Source: Nemertoderma westbladi (Eukaryota; Xenacoelomorpha; Nemertodermatida; Nemertodermatidae). Taken from it: 64,000 nucleotides of DNA. The stretch covers positions 1 to 64,000 of the forward strand of contig JAUCBJ010003058.1 of NCBI GenBank assembly GCA_032718475.1, written 5' to 3'. Below the pieces are notes generated by a model that ran no database searches, was not told the DNA's origin, and worked only from the letters and a program-made list of their open reading frames with translations. The position numbers were made by a program, and so were the translations under genes. Positions 1 to 12,500 of this stretch are shown piece after piece; position 1 is the first letter of the stretch; each line of letters opens with the position of its first letter.

Positions 1-36
1 GCCTTTAAAACCCTCATTCAAATGAGGACAGTTGAA

Positions 37-141
37 TTACTGGAAGCAAAACTTTGGTTGGGATAGGAGTAGCGCCCACCCCAAACCACGGGTAGCAGCT
101 ATCGAAAGAGGTATCTTCGGGTCGGCTCCGGTTTCGGCCGC
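37..141 (-). CDS. Possible terminal exon of the guanylate cyclase gene
   Basis: A TACTAAC branch-point match lies 19 bases before a CAG acceptor at 144-142. From there a phase-0 frame of 34 codons (AAETGADPKIPLS onward) runs to TAA at 39-37. The segment is more GC-rich than the intron around it and joins exon 15 in phase. No homology is recognised, so this is a candidate only. Confidence 0.3.
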   Translation of the reverse strand, partial: AAETGADPKIPLSIAATRGLGWALLLSQPKFCFQ

Positions 142-317
142 CTGTTTGCCTTGCTTTGGGTTAGTATAAGATGATATAAGTATAACGAAAAAATTTTCTA
201 AAAATAAGAGGGCCTGAGGTGCCTTACCTCCTATATAGTTGCGATGAACACGAGTGTAGCACCTAAATGTTTCAGTTAACAATAATGTACGAAATTAACA
301 ATTTAAATCATATTTAC

Positions 318-524
318 CTGACTACGGTTTATATTTGATTCATAAGATGATTCATACGATGCTCTAGACATTGCCGACGATATGTCTCTAGACATCGACG
401 AAGATATGCTACGACCATCCAAATACAGAAGCTCGGCCCCGGAGAAAGAAATGTCCGAATCACGACGTTCATCCTTGAGCAATTGACTACCTTTAGGTCC
501 CAGACTCCTCTGATTCATCCACGT
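318..524 (-). CDS. Guanylate cyclase exon 15, Ser-rich tail
   Basis: 207 bp, acceptor TTTAAACGCAG, donor GTAAAT, phase 0 to 0. It encodes [11 protein letters not shown], then [18 protein letters not shown], a serine/arginine-rich stretch with possible phosphorylation sites. It follows exon 14 in phase. The donor shows the coding region continues to the left. Confidence 0.65.
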
Positions 525-3500
525 CTGCGTTTAAAGATACACTTGATTGGCGCGAAGGAAAATCACCATATTACTTGTAGTAGTATATCAATCAATCCTG
601 CACCATCAATCTTGGGTGAAACCTGCCACTGTTTAAACAAACCACGGTTCTTTCGTTTACAAAAGTTCATTAGCGCAAAACAATTAATACAAATATTCAT
701 AGCACTGTCACTGCAAATTGTCTCTGTAACCCGGGCTATACCTTCCAAAAGTCTAAGGTATTGTGGGTGGAGAGACGGGGAATTTTATAAGTTACTGTAA
801 TAACGTTTAGATCAATTAAAAACACATTTCTTAAAGTAAATCACTTGAACGAATAATTAATAATTAGCTAACTTTGATTAACTTTGATTAATATTAATTA
901 ACTATAATGGAATGGGGTATGGGGATTACAGCTGTATAATTAATTCCTATTAAAGGGCAAGCAAAAACATGTTGTGTTTTACCGTAATCAACTTAATTAA
1001 ATAATATACTGTATTTTTCTTACCTTCTCGAAGGCCACACGCAAATCCAACTTGGAAAATTCTAAAATTTTGCCAAAACAACATGTGTGCCAAATTTGGT
1101 TAGATTTTATAGAGGATTAGCCGAGTTATTAACGTTTAAAATTGGACACGACAGAACAACAGAACGACAGACACAACGATTGAATTAGTGGTACCCGTAT
1201 GCTAAGCTCGCTTACTTTCGTGGCTCGCGCAACACCCCCCCCCCCCCCACCCCCGCCTCTTGTAGAACTCCCCCGGACAAAGTACCATCTTGTATGTTGA
1301 ACTCTCACGGGTATGGCAATCCACCCCCCCCCCCCCCCCCCCCCCCGCCCACCACTCCAAGCACCCTCTTAAATCTGCTAAAGTCATACACACCCATCTT
1401 CAAAAGTGCCGACCCTTTCTGATACTAGTTCTAGATACAAATAAGATTGTGCCAGTTCCCAAGAAGGGCAACCTAACATTCTATGGTTCTTTGTCGGGGA
1501 ATCTCATTGATCTCGATTGCTGCAAAGCTATACAATATAATTATATTAAATCGCATCAGGGATCCCATCGAGAGACTGCTCCGTGGAAATCAGAATGGGT
1601 TCCGTAAAGGTCGTAGGACCATGGAGCCCATTTTGGCACTTAGAAGGAAATTGAAGAGTTATCAAAAAAGAAAGACAGGCATCTGGCTGTTATCTTTGTT
1701 GACTTCTTCAAGGCCTTTGATTCAGTCTCTCGCTCACGTATGTTCAGCATACTTTCATTATATGGGATTCCTGATTAAATTATTGCAGCAATCAGATCAC
1801 TATACGATGGTTCGACGACATTTGTGTCTACTGTTGACGGTGACACAGATCCATTCGAAGTGTTATGGGGAGACCTCCAGTGAGACACACTTGCACCATT
1901 CTTATTCATAATTGTGGTTGACTATGTTATACGCATGCCTTTAGATCATCATAATGATGATGGGGTGATGGTAACTCCACCTACTGGCTCCAGAAGTCGA
2001 GGAAATCCTGCCAAGTACCTAACTGATCTAGACTTTGCTGATGACTTAGGAGTACTCTCAGAATCACTAGAGGGAGCCCAACGGCTCCTCAGCTCATTAG
2101 AACAGGCTGCTTCTAGTGTTGTCTTTTTTAACTCCAAAAGACCAAATTTTGACAGTTAACTTTGAAAGTCCTCAGCAAGTCTCTGATCGGATGAGCATAA
2201 GCTCAAAGGATGGTATGCTTGAGCATGTGGACGACTTCTGTTACCTGGGATCATGGATCCGGAAGTCAGGTGAGGACCTTCGAATACGTAGGGGAAAGGC
2301 ATGGGTAGCCTTGAATAGGCTTTCCAGGATTTGTAAGTCATACAGAATTCATCGGAAACTTAAGGTCCGATTATTTACAGCAGCAGTAGTTCCAGTACTC
2401 CTCTATGGGAGTCCATGCTGGGCTCTAACTGCTGAGGACACCTAATCTCTGGATGGCACTTTCACAAGAATGCTACACCGGGTTCACTGTGTCAAGTTAC
2501 AATGCACACATCTCCAACCAGACACTATATAACATTGGAGGTGTCTCATTGGTTCCCCCAAGCTTGACTCTAGAACAAAGCCGCCTCCGCTTTGCAGGAC
2601 ATTGCTTTCGCCGTGAGGACCAGCCAGTGCATAATCTTGTGCTTTGGTGGCCTCATGGAGTGAATAAGCATGGTGGACAGCCCATGACTTTCTTGAGAGC
2701 ATCTTAAAGGACACTGGCCTTGAAGATGCGGATGATCTAGCAAATGTCAAGGGTGATAGGGAGTTGTGGCGGCGCAATTTTGTCGACAAGCCGGCGCATC
2801 ATTCTTAATATATATGTAATATATATATATAATGCAGCTGCAATGTACTACCCTGATATCAACTCTTATCCCATCTAATTAATCAATCCCCGATCACCCG
2901 TAAGACTCCTTCTAAATTCCTACGTAGAACCTCTGGAATTTTCTACAAACTACATCATATTTTCCCACTTCATATACTCCGCCAACTATACTTTTCAACC
3001 CTATCTACAATATGGTATTCGACTCAAACCCATGTTTCTACCCTACAGACATTACGTATTAAAGTGAAAAAACTCTAACTCCTACGCGGTATTACCGTAC
3101 CTTCTCTCACTACCGAGCCTCCTATAAAAGTCTCTCGGCATTCTTCCTATTGACCTCCTCTATAAACAGTAACCACTATGTAGGATCCATCATACGATAC
3201 AAATGTTAATCTAAACCAGACGCTACTTTAGGATCACTATTTACAAAAACTTCATCCATTCATATCTACCCTACTCGCCGCATCCATTCACATCTACCCT
3301 ACTCGCCGCATCCATCACATCTACCCTACTCGCCGCATCCATTCACATCTACCGTACTCGCCGCATCCATTCACATCTACCCTACTCGCCGCATCCATTC
3401 ACATCTACCCTACTCGCCGCATCCATTCACATCTACCCTACTCGCCGCATCCATTCACATCTACCCTACTCGCAGCATCCATTCATATCTACCCTACTCG

Positions 3501-6500
3501 CCGCATCCATTCACATCTACCCTACTCGCCGCATCCATTCACATCTACCCTACTCGCCGCATCCATTCACATCTACCCTACTCGCCGCATCCATTCACAT
3601 CTACCCTACTCGCCGCATCCATTCACATCTACCCTACTCGCCGCATCCATTCACATCTACCCTACTCGCCGCATCCATTCACATCTACCCTACTCGCAGC
3701 ATCCATTCACATCTACCCTAATCGCCGCATCCATTCACATCTACCCTACTCGCCGCATCCATTCACATCTACCCTACTCGCCGCATCCATTCACATCTAC
3801 CCTACTCGCCGCATCCATTCACATCTACCCTACTCGCCGCATCCATTCACATCTACCCTACTCGCCGCATCCATTCACATCTACCCTAATCGCCGCATCC
3901 ATTCACATCTACCCTACTCGCCGCATCCATTGATTATTTTCTAGGCCCTTCGATCTGGAACACGCTAGCTACGACGACAATAAATTAAAAATGCCAAAAT
4001 AAAAAAAGTCGTTCTCTCGTGCATATAAAATTCACTTGCTTCACTCTTTTAATTAACGCAAGCACTATCTAACCAACTGGTAGTGTTTTTAGAAGAATTA
4101 TCATTTCAGCTGGTGGCCGTTAGAGGACGACCTTAATTATCAATTTTTTTATTTGAACCCAAACAATTTCTGATCCCTCAACCCCAAAACTGTTAACTGA
4201 CAGGAGTACTACACGAGCCTCAAGTATGAAATTGGTCCACTCCTTTGTAAAAATGCTGGGATACCACCTAGGCCTACATTGTCTGTATACAACTTATTTG
4301 GATATAACTATCCTATTGTATAAATTACATAATATATTCTTACTAAAGTTAGTCCTCGGAGATTCTGACCTACGTGAGAGAGTTAGATAATTCGCTGTTA
4401 AGTATACAATGCAGTAATGAAGCATGATTGCTGGTGCAGTAAACGCAGTTGTAATCTTAGGAAAAATACACATTGAAATCTGCAACCACTGGAAAAAACA
4501 CAATAAATATAATATAATTGTCAATTCTCCTCCCTCCCCACCACTCACTCCCCCCAGACCGCAGCATCCAGAAAGGAGTCGGCCCGCCTTCTGGCTTCGA
4601 TCCACCACACCCAAGGAGTCGGCCCGCCTTCTGGCTTCCATACACCACACCCAAGGAGTCGGCCCATCTTCTGGCTTCGATCCACCAGACCCAAGGAGTC
4701 GGCCCGCCTTCTGGCTTCCATCCACCACACCCAAGGAGTCGGCCCGCCTTCTGGCTTCCATCCACCACACCCAAGGAGTCGGCCCGCCTTCTGGCTGCCA
4801 TCCACCGCACCCAAGGAGTCGGCCCGCCTTCTAGCTTCCATCCACCACACCCAAGGAGTCGGCCCGCCTTCTGGCTTCCATCCACCACACCCAAGGAGTC
4901 GGCCCGCCTTCTGGCTTCCATCCACCACACCCAAGGAGTCGGCCCGCCTTCTGGCTTCCATCCACCACACCAAAGGAGTCGGCCCGCCTTTTGGCTTCCA
5001 TCCACCACACCCAAGGAGTCGACCCGCCTTCTGGCTTCGATCCACCACACCCAATGAGTCGGCCCGCCTTCTGGCTTCCATCCACCACACCCAAGGAGTC
5101 GGCCCGTCTTCTGGCTTCCATCCACCACACCCAAGGAGTCGTACCGCCTTCTGGCTTCCATCCACCACACCCAAGGAGTCGGCCCGCCTTCTGGCTTCCA
5201 TCCACCACACCCAAGGAGTCGGCCCGCCTTTTGGCTTCCATCCACCACACCCAAGGAGTCGACCCGCCTTCTGGCTTCGATCCACCACACCCAATGAGTC
5301 GGCCCGCCTTCTGGCTTCCATCCACCACACCCAAGGAGTCGGCCCGTCTTCTGGCTTCCATCCACCACACCCAAGGAGTCGGCCCGCCTTCTGGCTTCCA
5401 TCCACCACACCCAAGGAGTCGTACCGCCTTCTGGCTTCCATCCACCACACCCAAGGAGTCGGCCCGCCTTCTGACTTCCATCCACCACACCCAAGGAGTC
5501 GGCCCGTCTTCTGGCTTCCATCCACCACACCCAAGGAATCGGCCCGCCTTCTGACTTCCATCCACCACACCCAAGGAGTCGGCCCGCCTTCTGGCTTCCA
5601 TCCACCACACCCAAGGAGTCGGCCCGCCTTCTGGCTTCCATCCACCACACCCAAGGAGTCGGCCCGCCTTCTGGCTTCCATCCACCACACCCAAGGAGTC
5701 GGCCCGCCTTCTGGCTTCCATCCACCACACCCAAGGAGTCGGCCCGCCTTCTGGCTTCGATCCACCATACCCAAGGAGTCGGCCCGCCTTCTGGCTTCGA
5801 TCCACCACACCCAAGGAGTCGGCCCGCCTTCTGGCTTCCATCCACAACACCCAAGGAGTCGGCCGGAGTTTGCCGGAGTCGGTTGACCGGAGTCGGCCCG
5901 CCTTCCGGCTTCCAAGGCAGTTCACGCGGGAGACTGGCTTCAGGTCGTTCCCGTGTCGCAGCCCTAGGATTCCGCCTCGGTGATTAACAGATCGGGATCG
6001 GTGCTGCAATTCGTTTTGGAGTACCTCTGTGCTCATAATATACTTGCAGAGGTTGTGATGTACTCCTCGACTTGAGTGACACCCACATCCTTAGCTGCTT
6101 ACATAACTACGGGAAGAATACAAGTCACTAGTTACAGGCCAATGATGTCATCTATCGCGCGTTAGTATCTGCTGGTGTGGCATCTACGTTGGAGCCTCGC
6201 GGTCTCTGTGATGGCAGCCGTAAGCCCTGTGGTATGTCCCTTGCACCTTGATCCAAAGACAAATCACTTGTCGAGATACACTTGCATCATCTCATCTCCG
6301 TACCACATCTGCCACTGAAGGAGGGGCAGCAGCTACAGCCGAGGTCTTCAAGGGGGATGACCTCGCCCACAGCGACCACTATGTCACAGTAGCTGCAGAA
6401 GGCTAGGGACCATTGGCACTGAAGATTGGCACAGCTCTCCTGTAAGAAATTGGGTGTAAAATTGTACGGGCTTCTAGTGAACCACGCCAATTCCTCTTCC

Positions 6501-9500
6501 AAAGCCTTTCAGTGGTCATCATCCGAGGCAATGCAACCGCCATCCAGAGCACGATCCCCCTTTAAGGGAGTCTAGATGAAGTATTCCTCCTAATGTAACT
6601 CTTACCACTCTCCAACCTCCTTCACTATCGCCTTTATCTCTAAGCACAACCCACCCCCCTTTCCACTTTATTAATTATTTTGTTACATTATATCAACTTA
6701 ACAGCGTTCTGATGAATTTCTCGTAACGCTGCAAAGTACTACTTTGCAGCGTTGCGGTCTATAGGACGGAACGCTGCAAAGTAATCAATGACATGGAAAC
6801 AACTTCAATTACCGTATTCCAGAATGTATTTTTTCCATTTATGTTAATGAGTGCTACTTTATTATCCAGTTTCCACTGTCGGGACTAGCTACTGTATGTA
6901 AATAATTGTTTAACGTGTACTGTAATACATTATGTCGAAACGTCCAATAGAAGACACTTTAGAGAAAATGAACAAAGAAAATGGCGACAGTGTTCAGTAA
7001 AACTGAACGGACACAGACGGTGATTAAGTTTGCTTCAGTCGACTATATAGTCAAGATGGATTAATAATTTATCACATCCATGCAGGTGATAACTTCCAAT
7101 AAACTTTAACCAGATTTAAATGTATAATTAATCCTGTTAATAAATTTCACTTATATTCGATATAGTACATGATTAAAATGTATAAATGAGTATCCATAAA
7201 ATCCTTTCTTCACATACCAAACGCTGATAAGTTGACATAATGTAACAAAATTACATACATGATTGCTTGCAAAGGTCACTTTTCAGCGGTAAAGACCCTT
7301 GTTTGTTTATGTAGACCTCCCTCGCTGCGCTCGCTCGGTACATAACTAAACTCGGGTCGTAACGCTGCAAAGTGCTACTTTGTATACAATGATGTAAATA
7401 GTTATTAATCTGTCATGCAAACTCTTGTCTTTTGTCTAAATAGGTACGTCATTAGTTCATTGTCCCATCATTATGTCATTGTTTTCTAGTGTATTTGTAT
7501 GTCTGTTGACTTTTACTGTAGGTATTTTTACGTAATATTTATTGTTGAATAAATTATGTATTAAATAGGTGTATTTTGACTGCCATAATAATAATTATGC
7601 AATGATTGCGTTTGAAACTCATTATTAATATTTTATTTTTTAATAACAACTCACAGATTTATCTGTTGGCTTCGCAACTTCATTTTGATGTACGGATATA
7701 GTTTTGGTTGACTCGTCAGTTGGGTTTGGTTTGATTGAATCACCAACTGGTGAACCATTTACATCAATCCTTGGTTTATCTTGAGGGGATTGACTTCTTG
7801 GTGGTAACTTCGCTGCAATTTGTTTATGCTGCTGTGGGGAAGGATTTATTGGTTTTATATTTTTCACCGATGTCTGACTTTCTTGGCGTTTTAGTTCAGC
7901 TGATCGCATCTTGGTGCTAGACCCAGGTTTATCAACTACATCAACCGAATTTCTGAAATGTTTAAAATATTAAATAACTACAGGTGCCGCCTGTTGATCA
8001 TTTATTACACGTCATTAGTCTAGTAAATCTAGCAAAAAATACAAAAGTAATTCCTAATTCGCAATCAATCCGTGAAATCATCATCTGGTGGACTCAATAA
8101 TACCTTGTTAAGTCCCAAAATATGTATATACATACAAATAAGGTGTGTTTTGATATCATTTTTAAGGGATGGGGGGGGGGGGGGGGGGTACCCCCTTTTG
8201 GTCAAAAATATGTAGAAATTATTTTTATGATCTATTATAATGCGCGATTAAATGATGTTTCCAAATCTGAAAACCGCTATTTAATAGCTCTTTTAGTTTT
8301 CAAGTTATAACAATTTCCATTTAGGGAGACCTATTGAAACTACTATTACTATGTATAATGAAAGGTCGATTATCTCCAAATATTTTTTTATGAAATTGTC
8401 AACTTCAAAACCCTACTACTTATAAAATTTTTGAGTAATTAGTCTGAAACTTTCTGTAGGTGTCTACATAGCCACCCTGCATAAAAGTATCACACATTTT
8501 TTTTGAAATTGTTTGTTAATAAAATTTAATACTATATATAACAAACCTAAAAAATTAGCATAAATTTGCAGCGCCACCTAACGGTGCAGAAATATTTTTA
8601 CAAAATTTCGCCTGATAGTTATGTTGCCCCATCATCATTGATCTATCATATAAAAAACTTTCATGTGATTAGATTCAAAACTGTAAAAGCGTTAGGGTTT
8701 TATGCGCAACCAAGTTTTTTTTATTGTTAACTAGTATTAACTAATATTAAATAGCATTTTTAACAAAAATAACATTTTTCTAACTTGTCATGTAGAATAG
8801 CATTTTAGGTACCTATATTCCAAATTATAGCCAAAACCAAACAATTTTGAAACGCTGAGAGTGATAAATCGAAGAGTTGTCCGAAAATGATGTACACCCC
8901 CCTTAATGGAAATTCCGATTAAATTTCCATAACATAAGCCAAACAAAAGGAACAGAGGGGAAGATTATGTAACGAAATCCTACACAACCCATTTTACTTC
9001 ATATAATGAAAATTAACTGAACAATAGACTAGAACCTATGCAACAATAATACTACGGTACTTACTGGAACAATAGCCTAGAACCTATGCTACATAATTAC
9101 TGGCACTTATTAGATCAAAAGTCTAGAACTATGCTACATAATTAGTGGCGCTTATTAGAACAATAGCCTAGAACCTATGCTACATAATTACTGGCACTTA
9201 TTAGAACAATAGCCAAGAACCTATGCTACATAATTACTGGCGCTTATTATAACAATAGCATAGAACCTATGCTACATAATTACTGGCACTTATTAGAACA
9301 ATAGCATAGAACCTATGCTACATAATTACTGGCACTTATTAGAACAATAGCATATAACCTATGCTACATAATTAGTGGCGCTTATTAGAACAATAGCCTA
9401 GAACCTATGCAACATAATTACTGGCACTTATTAGAACAATAGCCAAGAACCTATGCTACATAATTACTGGCGCTTATTAGAACAATAGCCAAGAACCTAT

Positions 9501-12500
9501 GCCACATAATTTACTGGCACTTATTAGAAAAATAGCATAGAACCTATGTTACATAATTACTGGCACTTATTAGAACAATAGCATAGAACCTATGCTACAT
9601 AATTACTGGCACTTATTAGAACAATAGCATATAACCTATGCTACATAATTACTGGCGCTTATTAGAACAATAGCATATAACCTATGCTACATAATTACTG
9701 GCACTTATTAGAACAATAGCATATAACCTATGCTACATAATTACTGGCGCTTATTAGAACAATAGCATAAAACCTATGCTACATAATTACTGACACTTAT
9801 TAGAACAATAGCCAAGAACCTATGCTACATAATTACTGGCGCTTATTAGAACAATAGCATATAACCTATGCTACATAATTACTCGCACTTATTAGAACAA
9901 TAGCATATAACCTATGCTACATAATTACTGGCGCTTATTAGAATAATAGCCAAGAACCTATGCCACATAATTTACTGGCACTTATTAGAAAAATAGCATA
10001 GAACCTATGCTACATAATTACTGACACTTATTAGAACAATAGCCAAGAACCTATGCTACATAATTACTGGCACTTATTAGAACAATAGCATATAACCTAT
10101 GCTACATAATTAGTGGCGCTTATTAGAACAATAGCCTAGAACCTATGCTACATAATTACTGGCACTTATTAGAACAATAGCATATAACCTATGCTACATA
10201 ATTACTGGCACTTATTAGAACAATAGCATAGAACCCATGCTACATAATTACTGGCACTTATTAGAACAATAGCATATAACCTATGCTACATAATTACTGG
10301 CGCTTATTAGAACAATAGCATATAACCTATGCTACATAATTACTGGCGCTTATTAGAACAATAGCCAAGAACCTATGCTACATAATTACTGGCGCTTATT
10401 AGAACAATAGCATATAACCTATGCTACATAATTACTGGCAGTTATTAGAACAATAGCATATAACCTATGCTACATAATTACTGGCGCTTATTAGAATAAT
10501 AGCCAAGAACCTATGCCACATAATTTACTGGCACTTATTAGAAAAATAGCATAGAACCTATGCTACATAATTACTGACACTTATTAGAACAATAGCCAAG
10601 AACCTATGCTACATAATTACTGGCACTTATTAGAACAATAGCATAGAACCTATGCTACATAATTACTGGCACTTATTAGAACAATAGCATATAACCTATG
10701 CTACATAATTACTGGCACTTATTAGAACAATAGCATATAACCTATGCCACATAATTACTGACACTTATTATAACAATAGCATAGAACCTATGCTACATAA
10801 TTACTGGCGCTTATTATAACAATAGCATAGAACCCATGCTACATAATTACTGGCACTTATTAGAACAATAGCATATAACCTATGCTACATAATTACTGGC
10901 GCTTATTAGAACAATAGCATAGAACCTATGCTACATAATTACTGGCGCTTATTAGAACAATAGCATATAACCTATGCTACATAATTACTGGCACTTATTA
11001 GAACAATAGCATATAACCTATGCTACATAATTACTGGCGCTTATTAGAATAATAGCCAAGAACCTATGCCACATAATTTATTGGCACTTATTAGAAAAAT
11101 AGCATAGAACCTATGCTACATAATTACTGACACTTATTAGAACAATAGCATAGAACCTATGCTACATAATTACTGGCACTTATTAGAACATGTTCAAACA
11201 ATAGCATAGAACCTATGCTACATAATTACTAGAACTTATTAGAACAATAGCATAGAACCTATGCTACATAATTACTGGCACTTATTAGAACATGTTCAAA
11301 CAATAGCATAGAACCTATGCTACATAATTACTGGCACTTATTAGATCAAAAGTCTAGAACTATGCTACATAATTACTGACACTTATTAGAACAATAGCCA
11401 AGAACCTATGCTACATAATTACTGGCACTTATTAGAACAATAGCATAGAACCTATGCTACATAATTACTGGCGCTTATTAGAACAATAGCATAGAACCTA
11501 TGCTACATAATTACTGGCACTTATTAGAACAATAGCATAGAACCTATGCTACATAATTACTGGCACTTATTAGAACAATAGCATAGAACCTATGCTACAT
11601 AATTACTGGCACTTATTAGAACATGTTCAGAACAATAGCATAGAACCTATGCTACATAATTACTGGCACTTATTAGAACAATAGCCTAGAGCCTATGCTA
11701 CATAATTACTGGCACTTATTAGAACAGATCAACATAGCTGACCTATGCTACATAATTACTGGCACTTATTAGAACAATAGCATAGAACATATGCTACATA
11801 ATTACTGACACTTATTAGAACATGTTAGAACAATAGCATAGAGCCTATGCTACATAATTACTGGCACTTATTAGAACAATAGCCAAGAACCTATGCTACA
11901 TAATTACTGGCACTTATTAGAACAATAACATAGTACCTATGCTACATAATTACTGGCACTTATTAGAACAATAGCATAGAACCTATGCTACATAATTTCT
12001 GGCACTTATTAGAACAATAGCATAGAACATATGCTACATAATTACTGACACTTATTAGAACATGTTAGAACAATAGCATAGAACCTATGCTACATAATTA
12101 CTGGCACTTATTAGAACAATAGCCTAGAGCCTATGCTATAATATTACTATGGTACTTACTGGAACAATGTTTTATAGTCGGGGCATCGTCTCAACGTCTC
12201 CAAGGCCAATCGATTTATACCTTGTCTCTTTCGCGCTGCGTTCTCCTTATTACCGGGTTTTCCAGTCAAGAAATAAGTTTTCATGTTTCCTTTACCCTGA
12301 GTGAAGTAGGTTAAATTATATAATTAGGTCCTGCATATTATTACAACTAGTGTATCTAGATGTATCTATAATAATTATACTGTAAGGAGTTACTAAATTC
12401 GAATAAAATTATGAAAGGTAACAACAGCCCGCCATTAAAGTGTAAGTTGATTTAATTCTACTAAGGTAGTTGTACCCAGGACCAGATGGTTCAGTTCGGC

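Noticed and set aside
4294-6036. Overlapping long open frames (up to 465 codons) on both strands
   Set aside because: They are translations of the 40-bp satellite; the unit lacks stops in nearly all frames and no frame is favoured.
12221-12296. Shorter exon 13 ending at donor GTATAA (12220)
   Set aside because: It would leave one base and put exon 14 into a frame with an early stop; the GTAAGT donor at 12159 fits phase and consensus.
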